A stretch of DNA of 64,000 nucleotides from Kaistia sp. 32K (lineage in GTDB: Bacteria; Pseudomonadota; Alphaproteobacteria; Rhizobiales; Kaistiaceae), in contig NZ_AP024269.1 in assembly GCF_016629525.1 (NCBI RefSeq), forward strand, positions 1,736,001-1,800,000, in the 5' to 3' direction. The notes beneath the pieces were generated by a model. The model did not search any database and had not been told where the DNA came from. It saw only the letters and a list, made by a program, of their open reading frames with translations. Below, piece after piece: positions 1-9,478 of the stretch. A program made the translations under genes and the position numbers. Within the stretch, counting starts at the first letter, position 1; each line of letters begins with the position of its first letter.

Positions 1-265
1 CGGCGCCGTCGAGCCGGTCGAGCAGCGTCTCGTCGGCCGAGACCGCTTCCTCGCCAATCACCACGGCGCCCGGGAAGGCCTTCGTCAGCTTCGCGGTGAT
101 CACCTTTTCGGCCGCTTCGTCGGCATCGGTGACGAGGTCCTCCGCCGAGGTCTTCTGGCGGATGGCGCCGGCGGCGAGGCGCCGGAATCGCGGCAGGATT
201 TCCTGCTCTGCCGCATCATGAAGGATCGCGGCGACGGTGCGGGCGTCGGCGGTAGAGAATGTCAT
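1..265 (-). CDS. Inositol monophosphatase family protein, partial (3' end outside window)
   Basis: Reading leftward from 265 the frame is open to the window edge, so only the first ~88 residues are seen. The stretch around residues 38-70 (SAEDLVTDADEAAEK, then FPGAVVIGEEA) is the typical N-terminal part of the Mg-dependent inositol-monophosphatase fold, with the substrate-side DLVTxAD motif and the metal-binding GEE. The DPIDGT motif would lie beyond the edge. Two ATGs are adjacent (268 and 265); the second has a GGAG six bases upstream, so I use it. It is the last visible member of a same-strand run with the GST and RNase T2 genes (22-nt gap to the GST stop). The substrate could be inositol-1-phosphate, histidinol phosphate or another sugar phosphate; this cannot be decided from the N-terminus. 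Confidence 0.75.
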   Translation of the reverse strand, partial: MTFSTADARTVAAILHDAAEQEILPRFRRLAAGAIRQKTSAEDLVTDADEAAEKVITAKLTKAFPGAVVIGEEAVSADETLLDRLDGA

Positions 266-287
266 CATGGTCTCCAGGCTGTGGGGG

Positions 288-890
288 TCAGGCCTTGACG
301 CGGGTGGTCTCGAACGCGGGAACGCGGGCCGCGAATCTGTCGAGGAAGGCCTTCAACTTCGGGTGGCCGTCCCGCCAGTCGCCGCCGAAACGGAGATCCA
401 GATAGCCGAGCGCGCAGGCGAGTGCGATCGTGCCGACATGCGCGGAATCGTCGAGCGGCCATGTCTCGGCCGCCGCGAGGCCGCGCTCGACCTTGCCGCG
501 CTGATGCGCTTTCCAGGTCTCGCTCTGCTGCGCCTCGTCGCGCCAGCGTCCCTCATAGACCTGGAGCAGGGCGGCGTCAGCGATGCCGTCGGCCAGCGCT
601 TGCAGGCCGAGCACCCGGTAGCGGCGCGCCGGATCGGTCGGGATGACGCGGTCGCCGCCGGCCAGATGATCGAGATATTCGATGATGACGCGCGAATCAT
701 ACAGCACGAAGCCGTCTTCCAGGATCAGCGCCGGGATCTTGCCGAGCGGATTCTGCTGGCGGAGCGTGTCGTTCGGATTGGTCGTGTCCGCCATCACGAT
801 CTGAATACGGTCCGATAGATCAAGCTCTTGCATGACGATCTTGACCTTGCGCCCGAACGGGGACGCGGGCGAACTGCGCAGGACGAGCAA
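288..890 (-). CDS. Glutathione S-transferase family protein
   Basis: About 200 residues, the usual size of a soluble bacterial GST. The N-terminus (SSPASPFGRKVKI) is the thioredoxin-fold glutathione site with Ser in the catalytic position. NPLGKIPALILEDG carries the cis-proline of the GSH-binding loop and YDSRVIIEYLD is the usual SNAIxxYL-type segment; the rest is the all-helical C-terminal domain. The open frame extends far upstream to 1235, but that part overlaps the RNase T2 gene and has no family resemblance. I choose the TTG at 890 because AAGGA lies about eight bases upstream and the protein then begins directly with the GST fold. It sits 23 nt after the RNase T2 stop, so co-transcription is likely. 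Substrate unknown. Confidence 0.85.
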   Translation of the reverse strand: MLVLRSSPASPFGRKVKIVMQELDLSDRIQIVMADTTNPNDTLRQQNPLGKIPALILEDGFVLYDSRVIIEYLDHLAGGDRVIPTDPARRYRVLGLQALADGIADAALLQVYEGRWRDEAQQSETWKAHQRGKVERGLAAAETWPLDDSAHVGTIALACALGYLDLRFGGDWRDGHPKLKAFLDRFAARVPAFETTRVKA

Positions 891-913
891 AGTGGGATTC
901 CTTGTGGGGGAGA

Positions 914-1576
914 TTATCGGACGGGAGGCATGGTGAGCCGGTCGTTGCGGCATGCCTTGCGGTCTACCTCGGCGCAGCTGCGGAACCGAAGGTCCCGCGT
1001 CAGGCAGATACGGACTTCCTTGAGGCGGCGGGAATCGCAGGAGACCGCGATGCCGTCGCGCCGGAGGCCGGGATTGGCGGCGATGAAGGCCGCCTCGACC
1101 TCGTCCGGCGAGACGGTCAGGTAGGTTTCGACATCGACGAAGCGCTCGGGGATCCGGACCGCCTGGTTCGCCTGTCGCGTCAGCGCGAAATAGTCGGCCG
1201 GCTCGAGGCCGGAGCAGGAGCCGTGCGTCCGCCATTCATGACGGACGAGCCCCGGGCTTGGCATGATGTCTAGCATACCGTCGACGAGGCGGCGCGGCAG
1301 CCCGCTGCGCGGGCCGACGTCGCAATTGCGCGGCGAGCCGCGCTCATATTGCGGCCAGAGCCCGTGCACGACGAAGGCGAACGGCCTCGGCCCGCCGCAC
1401 TGGATGCGGTCGGACGTTCCTCGATCCTGGCAATAGGTCGGCGACCAGGAGAGCGACAGCACGTAGAAATCGAACTCGCCCGGTGTATCGGCCGAGGCGG
1501 CGGTCTGGCTGGTCCAGAGCGCGGCCATGGCGACGAGCGAGACGATCAGGCCGCGCAGGACCGCCGATAAAGGCAC
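914..1576 (-). CDS. Secreted ribonuclease T2 family protein
   Basis: 220 aa with a hydrophobic signal peptide (about residues 7-28, cleavage near ASA-D). Both catalytic segments of the RNase T2 family are present: CAS-1 FVVHGLWP (His71) and CAS-2 HEWRTHGSC (His113, Glu114, His118), plus several Cys suited to disulfides, as expected for a periplasmic RNase that cuts single-stranded RNA through a 2',3'-cyclic phosphate. It follows the secreted protein at 1579-2046 with only two bases between stop and start, so the two are probably translated from one message. All key residues are intact, so an active enzyme is likely. Confidence 0.9.
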   Translation of the reverse strand: MPLSAVLRGLIVSLVAMAALWTSQTAASADTPGEFDFYVLSLSWSPTYCQDRGTSDRIQCGGPRPFAFVVHGLWPQYERGSPRNCDVGPRSGLPRRLVDGMLDIMPSPGLVRHEWRTHGSCSGLEPADYFALTRQANQAVRIPERFVDVETYLTVSPDEVEAAFIAANPGLRRDGIAVSCDSRRLKEVRICLTRDLRFRSCAEVDRKACRNDRLTMPPVR

Positions 1577-1578
1577 GT

Positions 1579-2046
1579 TCAGTAGTACCGGCCCGGACGG
1601 ACGGTGCGGCAGTGTCCGTCATGCACCCGCCACGGATCCTGGCCGGCGACGCAGAAGTCGACATACCAGCCGATTGAGGCTAAGCCCATGCGCTCCTCGA
1701 TCAGGTAGTAGACCGGGGTCGGGCGGATGTTGTCGGAGATGAAGATGTCCGCCCGGCAGAAGCGGCGGTCAATCAGGCCGGGATCACCGGGCACGAACTG
1801 CGATTCGCTGACCGAGGCGATTTCCCGGAATGCGAGGTTGTTGCCCCAGGTGTGGGTGTTGGCCCAGTGGTAGCGCTCGGCCATGTTGGAAAGGACGGCC
1901 GGGGCGTCGCAGGGCGGAACGCTGCCGCGATCCCAGCCCCTCCGCACTTCGGGCTCATAGCCATAGCTACTGGAATAGTCGGCCGCCTGGGCCGCGGAGC
2001 CGGCGACCGTCACGAAGGCGATGGCGGCGAGAAGGGTACGGATCAT
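1579..2046 (-). CDS. Secreted protein of unknown function, upstream of RNase T2
   Basis: 155 aa. The start at 2046 (MIRTLLAAIAFVTVAGSAAQA) gives a clean Sec signal peptide with an AQA-A cleavage site; the frame continues upstream to 2214 but that part is not signal-like. The mature part contains four Cys and several aromatic residues (SMAERYHWANTHTW, RRFCRADIFISDN, IGWYVDFCVAG), suggesting a small disulfide-bonded periplasmic domain. I do not recognise an enzyme motif. The gene is the first of the tight minus-strand run leading into RNase T2 and GST, and its promoter should lie in 2047-2219, shared with the divergent reductase gene. Confidence 0.75.
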   Translation of the reverse strand: MIRTLLAAIAFVTVAGSAAQAADYSSSYGYEPEVRRGWDRGSVPPCDAPAVLSNMAERYHWANTHTWGNNLAFREIASVSESQFVPGDPGLIDRRFCRADIFISDNIRPTPVYYLIEERMGLASIGWYVDFCVAGQDPWRVHDGHCRTVRPGRYY

Positions 2047-2219
2047 GGAGGCGACTCCCCAGAGGACGCTTTCCTGACGATGCGGCACTCCCCCCGGCAC
2101 GGTCAAGCGCTCAACGCCTTTCCGAGGGCCGCGCGGTGAACAGAGCGTCGTCGTGTGGGCGGCTGGCAACAACTCTTGTTTGATCCAATATGCGTCCGAC
2201 AACGATTGGAGCATCGGAT

Positions 2220-3200
2220 ATGGGACTTCTGGTCGACGGCATATGGCAGGACCAATGGTATGACACGCGCAACACCGGCGGCCGCTTCCAGCGCAGCGCC
2301 GCCGGCTTCCGCAACTGGGTGACGGCCGACGGCAGTCCCGGTCCCACCGGCAAGGGCGGCTTCAAGGCCGAGCCCGGCCGCTACCATCTCTACATCGCGC
2401 GCGCCTGCCCTTGGGCGCATCGGGTGATGATCTTCCGCGCCCTGAAGGGCCTCGAGGACATGATCGACTATTCGGTCGTCCATTGGCTGATGGCGGAAAA
2501 CGGCTGGACCTTCGCGCCGGGCCCCGGCGTCACGCCGGACAATGTCAACGGTTTTGACTTCCTCTATCAGGTCTACACCAAGGCCGATCCGGACTATTCC
2601 GGCCGCGTTACCGTGCCGGTGCTCTGGGACAAGCAGACCCAGACGATCGTCAACAACGAGTCGTCCGAGATCATCCGCATGCTGAATTCGGCGTTTGACG
2701 GCGTCGGCGCCAAGGCGGGGGACTACTATCCCGAGGCGCTCAGGCCCGAGATCGACGCGCTGAACCAGCGCATCTACGACACGGTCAACAACGGCGTCTA
2801 CAAGGCCGGCTTCGCGACGAGCCAGACGGCGTATGAGGAGGCGGTCCGGCCGCTCTTCGAGAGCCTGGACTGGCTCGAGGGCCTGCTGTCGGAGCAGCGC
2901 TATCTGGCCGGGGACCGGCTGACCGAGGCCGACTGGCGGCTGTTCACGACGCTGCTGCGCTTCGATCCCGTCTATGTCGGGCATTTCAAGTGCAACTGGC
3001 GCCGGCTGGTCGACTATCCCGCGCTGTGGTCCTACACGCGCGAACTCTACCAGGTGGCCGGCATCCGCGAGACCGTCGATTTCGACCACATCAAGCGGCA
3101 CTATTACGAGAGCCACAAGACGATCAATCCGACCGGGGTCGTCCCGATCGGCCCGTTGATCGACTTCGACGAGAGGCCAGATCGCGCGTTCGCGGCCTAG
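2220..3200 (+). CDS. Glutathionyl-hydroquinone reductase (xi-class GST, YqjG/PcpF family)
   Basis: 326 aa, matching the long xi-class GSTs. It reduces glutathionyl-hydroquinones, releasing hydroquinone and glutathione disulfide. The N-terminal MGLLVDGIWQDQWYDT and the CPWAHR motif (Cys63) with its catalytic Cys are diagnostic; the helical C-terminal domain includes YLAGDRLTEADWRLF. The frame is open back to 2190, but the ATG at 2220 has GGAG eight bases upstream and gives the canonical family start. It runs convergent to rlmJ with only three bases between the stops. The enzyme is cytosolic and usually handles quinone detoxification. Confidence 0.92.
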   Translation: MGLLVDGIWQDQWYDTRNTGGRFQRSAAGFRNWVTADGSPGPTGKGGFKAEPGRYHLYIARACPWAHRVMIFRALKGLEDMIDYSVVHWLMAENGWTFAPGPGVTPDNVNGFDFLYQVYTKADPDYSGRVTVPVLWDKQTQTIVNNESSEIIRMLNSAFDGVGAKAGDYYPEALRPEIDALNQRIYDTVNNGVYKAGFATSQTAYEEAVRPLFESLDWLEGLLSEQRYLAGDRLTEADWRLFTTLLRFDPVYVGHFKCNWRRLVDYPALWSYTRELYQVAGIRETVDFDHIKRHYYESHKTINPTGVVPIGPLIDFDERPDRAFAA

Positions 3201-3203
3201 AGA

Positions 3204-4073
3204 TCAGCTCTCGCCGCGGATCCACCAGACGCGGCGACCGGCCTTGTCGGTCTCGCCGAGGATCGGTGCCAGGCCGGTCAGGAGCGCGTCGAGCGTGCGG
3301 TCGAGATGCCAGGGCGGATTGCAGATGACGAGGCCCGTGCCGTTGAAGGTATCGGGCGTCGTCCGCTCGCGCACCCACAGTTCCGCCCCGAGCAGCTTCT
3401 TGATGCCGCTCTCGGCGAGGCGCTTGTGGAAATTCGTCACCGCGCCGATGTCCTTGATCGGATACCAGAGCGCGTAGACGCCCGTCGGCCAGCGCTGATA
3501 GGCCTTCTCGAAGCGATCGAACAGCGTCTTGAATTCGTCCGGCTGCTCATAGGGCGGGTCGATCAGGACGAGGCCGCGCCGCTCCTTCGGCGGCACGAAC
3601 GAGCCGAGCGCCAGCCAGCCGTCCAACTCGATCGCCTTGACCTGGAAATCGCCGGCGAAGCGCTCGGCCAGCGTCGCGTGATCGGCCGGGTGCATCTCGA
3701 CCGCCGTCATCCGGTCGGTCTTGCGCAGGAGATGGCGGATCACCCAGGGCGAACCGGGATAATGCCGGAGCCCGCCATCCGGATTGGCGGCGGCGACCGT
3801 CTCCAGATAGGGCGCGAGCGCCTCGGCGAGCTTGCGCGTCAGTTCGACCGCCGGCTTGCCGTCGGCGCCGAGCAGCCTGCCGATGCCGGTCTGCCATTCG
3901 TTGGTCTTGCCAGCCTCGATCGCCTCGAGATCGTAGAGGCCGATGCCGGCATGGGTGTCGATCACCCGGAACGGCTTGTCCTTGGCCTTCAGATGCTCGA
4001 CGAGCAGCGCGAGGATGGCGTGCTTGACGACATCGGCGAAATTTCCGGCGTGATAGGCGTGGCGATAGTTCAT
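3204..4073 (-). CDS. rlmJ: 23S rRNA (adenine(2030)-N6)-methyltransferase RlmJ
   Basis: 289 aa, close to the ~280 aa of E. coli RlmJ. It methylates A2030 of 23S rRNA with S-adenosylmethionine. The N-terminal MNYRHAYHAGNFADVVKH is the hallmark of the family; residues 36-46 (FRVIDTHAGIGLYD) form the SAM-binding motif and LIDPPYEQPDEF (Asp172-Pro-Pro-Tyr175) is the catalytic DPPY motif of N6-adenine methyltransferases. A 12-residue upstream extension to 4109 is open, but the ATG at 4073 matches the family start exactly. Single gene, convergent with the reductase gene and divergent from the membrane protein at 4230. Confidence 0.95.
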   Translation of the reverse strand: MNYRHAYHAGNFADVVKHAILALLVEHLKAKDKPFRVIDTHAGIGLYDLEAIEAGKTNEWQTGIGRLLGADGKPAVELTRKLAEALAPYLETVAAANPDGGLRHYPGSPWVIRHLLRKTDRMTAVEMHPADHATLAERFAGDFQVKAIELDGWLALGSFVPPKERRGLVLIDPPYEQPDEFKTLFDRFEKAYQRWPTGVYALWYPIKDIGAVTNFHKRLAESGIKKLLGAELWVRERTTPDTFNGTGLVICNPPWHLDRTLDALLTGLAPILGETDKAGRRVWWIRGES

Positions 4074-4229
4074 GGCCGAGGTGGTGGCATTGAAGCGTCG
4101 TCCGCGCAAGGTGATTTCGAGCGCAGCGGCGCGGCTTCCTCATCGAGATGAGCGGAAGGTCTCGACCGCGACGCCGTACATGCTCCGCGTAGCGTTGCTA
4201 TGATGCGCGGGTCGATTCCTGGAGCGATC

Positions 4230-5516
4230 GTGAACGAGTTCGAGCCCTTCTATCGTCTGGCCCTCGCCATCGCGATCGGCCTCCTGGTCGGCGTCGAGCG
4301 CCATTGGCGCGAGCGTGAACTGGCGCCGGGGCGGCGCACGGCGGGAATCCGCACCTTCGCGATGATCGGCATGCTGGGCGGCGTCGTCGGCCTGATCGAG
4401 AAGGGGCTACCGCCGGGCGGGCAGGCGGGGATCGCCACCGGCATCATCTTCCTTGCCTTCTCGACGGTCTTCGCCTTCTACCAGTGGCGTGAATCCGAAG
4501 CGGAAGGCGAATTCAGCGTCACCTCCGTGATCGCCGCGATGGCGACCTTCCTGTTCGGCGTGCTCGCCGTGCTCGGCGATCTGAAGCTCGCGGCGGCCGG
4601 CGGCGTGACGCTCGTGGCCATCCTGGCGAGCCGCGAGCCGCTGCACCGGTTCATCAAGAAGATGAGCTGGGTCGAGCTGCGCTCGGCGATCATCCTGCTC
4701 ACGATGACCTTCGTCATCCTGCCGCTGTTGCCGCACACGCCCTATGGCCCCTTCGGCGGCATTTCCCTGCGTTCGGTCTGGTCGCTCGCCATCCTTCTCG
4801 CCGCCATCTCCTATGTCGGCTACGTCGCCATCCGCCTGTTTGGTGCAGGACGGGGCGAACTGGCGGCGGGCGCGGCCGGCGGGCTGGTGTCCTCGACGGC
4901 GGTGACGCTCGACAATGCCCGTCGTTCCACGGCCGGTCACGACGTCGCCTGGCTCGCGGGCGGCGCCGCGGTTGCGGGCTGCGCGTCCTATCTGAGGACG
5001 GGAGCGCTCGTGCTTTTCCTGGCGCCGCCGCTCGCCTGGCTTCTGCTGCCGCCCTTCATCGCCGGAGCCCTCGCCATGGCGGCCGGCGCGGCGTGGCTCG
5101 TGCGTGGGCAGAGCGCCAAGGCCCACAAGGCGACGTCGATGCGCAATCCGTTCGAGCTGACCAGTGTGCTCAAACTGACGCTGTTTCTCGCGGCCATCGG
5201 CTTCGCCGTGCGGGCGGCATCGGCGGCGTTCGGCTCGGCCGGCATCGTCTTCGCTTCCGCGCTCTCCGGCATCGGCGATGTCGACGCCGCCACCGTCACG
5301 GTGGCCGGCCTGCCGTCGCTCGAAACCAGCGTCGGCGCGCTGGCGATCGCGGCGGCGGTCGCCTCCAACACCGTCGCCAAGGCCATCTATGCGGTGGCGG
5401 CCGGCGATCGCGCCTTCGGCTGGCGCTTTGGCGCCGTCTCGGCCGTGGCGCTCGTCGTCGGCGGCGCGGCGTTCTGGGCGGCGAATGTCGTGATGGCGGG
5501 GCTGAACCCTTCCTGA
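4230..5516 (+). CDS. MgtC/SapB-type membrane protein with DUF4010 domain
   Basis: About 428 aa and strongly hydrophobic, with roughly 12 predicted membrane segments. The N-terminal third (RLALAIAIGLLVGVERHWRERE, then GIRTFAMIGMLGGVVG) is the MgtC/SapB-like region with its conserved GVER and RT; the rest fits DUF4010 (COG3174), with LVSSTAVTLDNARRS as the most recognisable stretch. I prefer the GTG at 4230 (GGAG five bases upstream) over ATG codons at 4200 and 4203, which have no ribosome site. Function unknown; MgtC relatives affect Mg homeostasis and virulence, but that cannot be assumed here. Confidence 0.82.
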   Translation: MNEFEPFYRLALAIAIGLLVGVERHWRERELAPGRRTAGIRTFAMIGMLGGVVGLIEKGLPPGGQAGIATGIIFLAFSTVFAFYQWRESEAEGEFSVTSVIAAMATFLFGVLAVLGDLKLAAAGGVTLVAILASREPLHRFIKKMSWVELRSAIILLTMTFVILPLLPHTPYGPFGGISLRSVWSLAILLAAISYVGYVAIRLFGAGRGELAAGAAGGLVSSTAVTLDNARRSTAGHDVAWLAGGAAVAGCASYLRTGALVLFLAPPLAWLLLPPFIAGALAMAAGAAWLVRGQSAKAHKATSMRNPFELTSVLKLTLFLAAIGFAVRAASAAFGSAGIVFASALSGIGDVDAATVTVAGLPSLETSVGALAIAAAVASNTVAKAIYAVAAGDRAFGWRFGAVSAVALVVGGAAFWAANVVMAGLNPS

Positions 5517-5525
5517 GGGCCGCGC

Positions 5526-6188
5526 CTATCCCGTGAAGGCCGGCCCCACCAGCATGCCGCCGAGATCGGCGGGCACGTCGGCGTGGAGCTTCAGCCGCTC
5601 GTTCTCGACCGTGGCGAGGCCGGAGGCGACCAGGGCGAGCGCCATCGGATAGAGCTGGTGCTCGGCCGTCAGCACGCGCTTCGACAGCGTGTCCGGCGTG
5701 TCGTCGAGCGCGATCGGCACGGCGGCCTGGCCGATGATCGGGCCGGAATCCATCTGCGCGCGGACGAAGTGCACGGTGCAGCCGGCGAGGCGCATTCCCG
5801 CTTCCAGCGCGCGCTCATGCGTGTGCAAGCCGGGGAAGAGCGGCAGCAGCGACGGGTGGATGTTGATCATCCGGTCGCGCCAGCCTTCGACGAAGCCGTC
5901 GGTCAGGAGCCGCATGAAGCCGGCGAGGCAGACGAGGTCGATGTTTTCGGCGCGCAGGCGCTTGTCCATCGCCGCGTCGAATTCGGCGCGGCTGGAAAAG
6001 CCCTTGTGGTCGATCACCGCCGTGGCGATGCCGGCCTCGGCGGCGCGGGCGAGCCCGCCCGCGTCGGCGCGGTTCGAAAGCACGAGCGCGATCTCGGCCG
6101 GAAAATCGGGATCGGCGGCGGCTTCGATCAGGGCCGTCATGTTCGAGCCGCGGCCCGAGATCAGGATCGCGACGCGCTTCCTCGCCAT
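5526..6188 (-). CDS. purN: Phosphoribosylglycinamide formyltransferase PurN
   Basis: 220 aa, normal length. It transfers the formyl group of 10-formyl-tetrahydrofolate to GAR, the third step of purine synthesis. SGRGSNM (11-17) is the phosphate-binding loop, and the catalytic triad is visible as Asn109 and His111 in INIHPSLLPLFPG and Asp147 in MDSGPIIG, equivalent to N106/H108/D144 of E. coli PurN. The start at 6188 lies two bases after the purM stop, so the pair forms a purMN operon. The longer open frame upstream is an out-of-register run through purM. Confidence 0.97.
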   Translation of the reverse strand: MARKRVAILISGRGSNMTALIEAAADPDFPAEIALVLSNRADAGGLARAAEAGIATAVIDHKGFSSRAEFDAAMDKRLRAENIDLVCLAGFMRLLTDGFVEGWRDRMINIHPSLLPLFPGLHTHERALEAGMRLAGCTVHFVRAQMDSGPIIGQAAVPIALDDTPDTLSKRVLTAEHQLYPMALALVASGLATVENERLKLHADVPADLGGMLVGPAFTG

Positions 6189-6190
6189 CG

Positions 6191-7264
6191 TCAAAGCGCC
6201 AGGGCGCCGGAGAAGACGACGCCTTCGCCCTCGCGCGGCACGAGCGTGCCGAGGCGCATCACCGTCTCGCCCTCGGCGGCGAGCGCGGCGATCACGGCAT
6301 CGGCAGCTTCCGGGGCGACGACGACGATCATGCCAACGCCGCAGTTGAAGGTGCGCAGCATCTCGTGCTCGGCAACGCCGCCGGTCTTCGCCAGCCAGCC
6401 GAACACGGGCGGCACGGTGACCGCGTCGAGATCGACGGAGGCCGCCAGCGCATCGGGCAGGACGCGCGGAATGTTGTCGACGAAGCCGCCGCCAGTGATG
6501 TGGGCCATCGCCTTGATCGCGCCGGTGGCGCGGATGGCGGCGAGCAGCGGCTTCACATAGATCCGCGTCGGCGCGAGCAGCGCTCGGCCGAGCGGCAGCT
6601 CCGGCGCGAAGGGCGCAGGGGCATCGAAGCCGAGGCCGGAGAGCTCGACGATCTTGCGGACCAGCGAGAAGCCGTTCGAATGCACGCCGGAGGAGGCGAG
6701 GCCGAGCAGCACGTCGCCCTCGGCGACGTCCGGGCGCGGCAGCAGGCCGGTGCGCTCGACGGCGCCGACGGCGAAGCCGGCGAGATCGTAGTCGCCAGCC
6801 TTGTAGAGGCCCGGCATCTCGGCCGTCTCGCCGCCGATCAGTGCGGCGCCGGCGATGCGGCAGCCCTCGGCGATGCCGGCGACGACGGTCGCGGCCTCGC
6901 TCGGGTCGAGCTTGCCGGTGGCGAAATAGTCGAGGAAGAAGAGCGGCTCTGCGCCCTGGACGATCAGATCGTTGACGCACATGGCGACGAGGTCGATGCC
7001 GACCGTGTCGTGGATGCCGGTGTCGATCGCGACCTTCAGCTTGGTGCCGACGCCGTCATTGGCGGCGACGAGCAGCGGGTCGGTGTACCCGGCCGCCTTC
7101 GGATCGAAGATCCCGCCGAAGCCGCCGATATCGGCGTCCGCGCCGGGGCGGCGGGTTGCCTTGACGAGCGGCTTGATCATGTCGACGAGACGGTTGCCGG
7201 CGTCGATATCGACGCCTGCGTCGGCATAGCTCAGGGCGTTTTTGGCGCCGGTCTTTTCGGTCAT
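6191..7264 (-). CDS. purM: Phosphoribosylformylglycinamidine cyclo-ligase PurM
   Basis: 357 aa, standard length. It closes the imidazole ring of AIR with [20 protein letters not shown] at the N-terminus and [11 protein letters not shown] (about 69-79) are the family's signature segments; [12 protein letters not shown] and [13 protein letters not shown] are also present. Start at 7264 ([11 protein letters not shown]) is chosen over the longer open frame to 7441 because the family begins here. First gene of the purMN operon; its promoter should lie in 7265-7569, shared with the divergent transporter-like gene. Confidence 0.97.
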   Translation of the reverse strand: MTEKTGAKNALSYADAGVDIDAGNRLVDMIKPLVKATRRPGADADIGGFGGIFDPKAAGYTDPLLVAANDGVGTKLKVAIDTGIHDTVGIDLVAMCVNDLIVQGAEPLFFLDYFATGKLDPSEAATVVAGIAEGCRIAGAALIGGETAEMPGLYKAGDYDLAGFAVGAVERTGLLPRPDVAEGDVLLGLASSGVHSNGFSLVRKIVELSGLGFDAPAPFAPELPLGRALLAPTRIYVKPLLAAIRATGAIKAMAHITGGGFVDNIPRVLPDALAASVDLDAVTVPPVFGWLAKTGGVAEHEMLRTFNCGVGMIVVVAPEAADAVIAALAAEGETVMRLGTLVPREGEGVVFSGALAL

Positions 7265-7569
7265 CGAAGGATCCCGGTTGCTTTGGGCAGGGAGGACCAC
7301 ATCCGCGCCATCGCCGTCAATCCGAAATCGCCGTCTGCGCTGAATTGTGACGATCGGGAGCCATGCGGAAAGGGCGACGCGGCGATCCGTCGGAGTGACG
7401 GGTGGGGAGAGGATGGAGGGGGATATCGACAGACATTCCACGACTTTCGGCCCGATATCGGCCCCTTCGGGCGGCCATCCTTGACCGCTTCGCCATGCAG
7501 GCCGTATCTGGGGCGGGACGAGCTTCGCCAGTTGGCCTGGCCGATGGATGGAAGAGGGGGCGCATCGCC
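7265..7569. promoter_or_regulatory. Divergent intergenic region between purM and the AI-2E family gene
   Basis: 305 bases without a convincing gene. It must hold the promoters for the minus-strand purMN pair and for the plus-strand gene at 7570. I found no clear -35/-10 pair, no PurR-like palindrome and no strong hairpin. Frames open across it belong to upstream extensions of the two flanking genes. Confidence 0.4.
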
Positions 7570-8664
7570 GTGAATCTGCAACGTCAGATCGGGTTTTGGC
7601 TCGCCGCGTTTCTCGTCTTCGTGCTGTTCCTGTTTGTGTTCAGCAACGTCCTGCTGCCGTTCCTGGTCGGCATGGCGGTGGCCTATGGCCTCGACCCGAT
7701 CGCCGACTGGCTGGAACGGCGCGGCCTCGGCCGCCTGGCGGCTTCGCTGGTTATTCTCGTCGGCTTCCTCGTCCTGCTCGCCATATTGATGCTTCTGATC
7801 GTGCCAGTGCTGGCCAACCAGCTCGCCGGCTTCATCGACAAGATCCCCGCCTATGCCCAGCAATTGCAGGCCCTGGTGCAGGTGTTCCTCGACACGACCC
7901 GGCTGGGACAGCTGCTGAAGGTCGATTCCAGCCAGCTGAAGAACTCCATGGGGACGCTGATGAGCGAGGGCGCCGGATGGCTCTCGACGCTCCTGAAGTC
8001 GATCTGGAGCGGTGGATCGGCGCTGGTGGACCTCGCCGCGCTGTTCGTCGTCACGCCGGTCGTCGCCTTCTACATGCTGATCGACTGGGACAAGATGGTG
8101 GCGCGCATCGACAGCTGGGTGCCGCGCGATCACGTCGAGACAGTCCGCACCATCGCGCGCGACATCGACCATGCCATCGCCGGCTTCGTCCGCGGGCAGG
8201 GGCTGGTCTGCATCCTGCTCGGCTGCATCTACGCCTTCGGCCTGATGCTGGTCGGCGTCAATTTCGGCCTCTTGATCGGCATCGGCGCCGGCATCCTCTC
8301 CTTCATCCCCTATGTCGGCACCACGGTCGGCTTTGTGGTCGGCGTCAGCGTGGCGCTGGTGCAGTTCTGGCCCGAATGGCAGTGGATCGGCGCCACCGTG
8401 GTGGTGTTCCTGGTCGGCCAGTTCATCGAGGGCAACATCCTGCAGCCGCGCCTCGTCGGCCGCAGCGTCGGCCTGCACCCGGTCTGGCTGATGTTCGCGC
8501 TATTCGCCTTCGGCGCGCTGTTCGGCTTCGTCGGCCTGCTGATCGCGGTCCCCGCGGCGGCGGCTATCGCCGTCCTGATGCGCTTCGCCCTTGCCCGTTA
8601 CCTGACCAGCCCGATCTACCGGGGCGAGACGGGCAATGACGAGCCGCCGGCTCCGCTTCGTTGA
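7570..8664 (+). CDS. AI-2E family (PerM/TqsA-type) membrane protein
   Basis: 364 aa with about seven to eight membrane segments, typical of this family. An N-terminal hairpin ([20 protein letters not shown], then [22 protein letters not shown]) is followed by a soluble helical region (about 95-165), the [16 protein letters not shown] segment, and the C-terminal block with [25 protein letters not shown] and [17 protein letters not shown], all family landmarks. The GTG at 7570 has a purine-rich GAGGGGG upstream; earlier in-frame codons add a charged non-family tail. Directly before hdaA (27-nt gap), the usual order in Rhizobiales. The true substrate of this class is unsettled. Confidence 0.88.
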   Translation: MNLQRQIGFWLAAFLVFVLFLFVFSNVLLPFLVGMAVAYGLDPIADWLERRGLGRLAASLVILVGFLVLLAILMLLIVPVLANQLAGFIDKIPAYAQQLQALVQVFLDTTRLGQLLKVDSSQLKNSMGTLMSEGAGWLSTLLKSIWSGGSALVDLAALFVVTPVVAFYMLIDWDKMVARIDSWVPRDHVETVRTIARDIDHAIAGFVRGQGLVCILLGCIYAFGLMLVGVNFGLLIGIGAGILSFIPYVGTTVGFVVGVSVALVQFWPEWQWIGATVVVFLVGQFIEGNILQPRLVGRSVGLHPVWLMFALFAFGALFGFVGLLIAVPAAAAIAVLMRFALARYLTSPIYRGETGNDEPPAPLR

Positions 8665-8691
8665 GCGCCAATCGTTCGAGCGTTTTGTACC

Positions 8692-9396
8692 ATGAGTGAG
8701 TCCTCGCGGCAGTTGCCGCTTTCCCTGCCGCACAGCGCCGCCATGACGCGGGAAGATTTCATCGTCGGCAGGGCGAACCAGTCCGCCGTGGCGCTGGTCG
8801 ACCGCTATCCCGACTGGCCCAATCCGGTCGCGCTGCTGGTCGGCCCGGTCGGCTCCGGCAAGACCCATCTCGGCCAGATCTGGAAGGCGGCCGCCGGCGC
8901 CTCCGAAATCGCCGCGCGCGATCTCGCGACCGCCGGTCTCGACGAGTTGGTCGGCTCCGGCCCGGTCCTCGTCGAGGATCTGCATGAGGAAGGGGTCTCG
9001 CAGTCGGCCCTGTTCCATCTGCTCAATCTTGTGCGCGAGCGCCGGGTGTCGGCGCTGCTGACGAGCCGCGTGCCGCTGCAGGCACTCGATTTCGGCCTCG
9101 CCGATCTCGCCTCGCGCCTGCGCGCCACCGTGCCGGCGGAACTCAGCGAGCCGGACGACGATCTGCTGGCGCTCGTCGTCGTCAAGCTGTTCGCCGACCG
9201 GCAGCTTGCGGTCGATCCGGCGGTGGTCGATTTCATCAGCCGCCGCATGGAGCGCTCGCTGGGCGCGGCGAACCGGCTGGTCGAGCTTCTGGACCATGAG
9301 GCGCTGGCGGCGGGACGGCCGATCACGCGCCAGCTGGCGGCGACGGTGCTGTCGCGCGAGGCCGGCGACGAGCCCGAATTGCCCTTCGACGACTAA
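8692..9396 (+). CDS. hdaA: DnaA-homologous regulator HdaA (regulatory inactivation of DnaA)
   Basis: 234 aa: a single AAA+ domain related to DnaA without the DNA-binding domain. Near the N-terminus QLPLSL (residues 7-12) fits a beta-clamp-binding motif, needed for clamp-dependent stimulation of ATP hydrolysis on DnaA. Walker A is GPVGSGKT (51-58) and the Walker B position reads VLVEDL (92-97). SRRMERSLGAANRLVELLD resembles the sensor-2 helix. Neighbours (AI-2E family gene before, ppk after) match the Rhizobiales arrangement. In Caulobacter HdaA prevents over-initiation; the same role is inferred here. Confidence 0.9.
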   Translation: MSESSRQLPLSLPHSAAMTREDFIVGRANQSAVALVDRYPDWPNPVALLVGPVGSGKTHLGQIWKAAAGASEIAARDLATAGLDELVGSGPVLVEDLHEEGVSQSALFHLLNLVRERRVSALLTSRVPLQALDFGLADLASRLRATVPAELSEPDDDLLALVVVKLFADRQLAVDPAVVDFISRRMERSLGAANRLVELLDHEALAAGRPITRQLAATVLSREAGDEPELPFDD

Positions 9397-9478
9397 AGAT
9401 CGTTTTGCCGTCCTCGCATGACGCAATTGTCACAATTCGCGTGTATTCTGCTGGGGTAACGCCAACGGAAGAACGGTG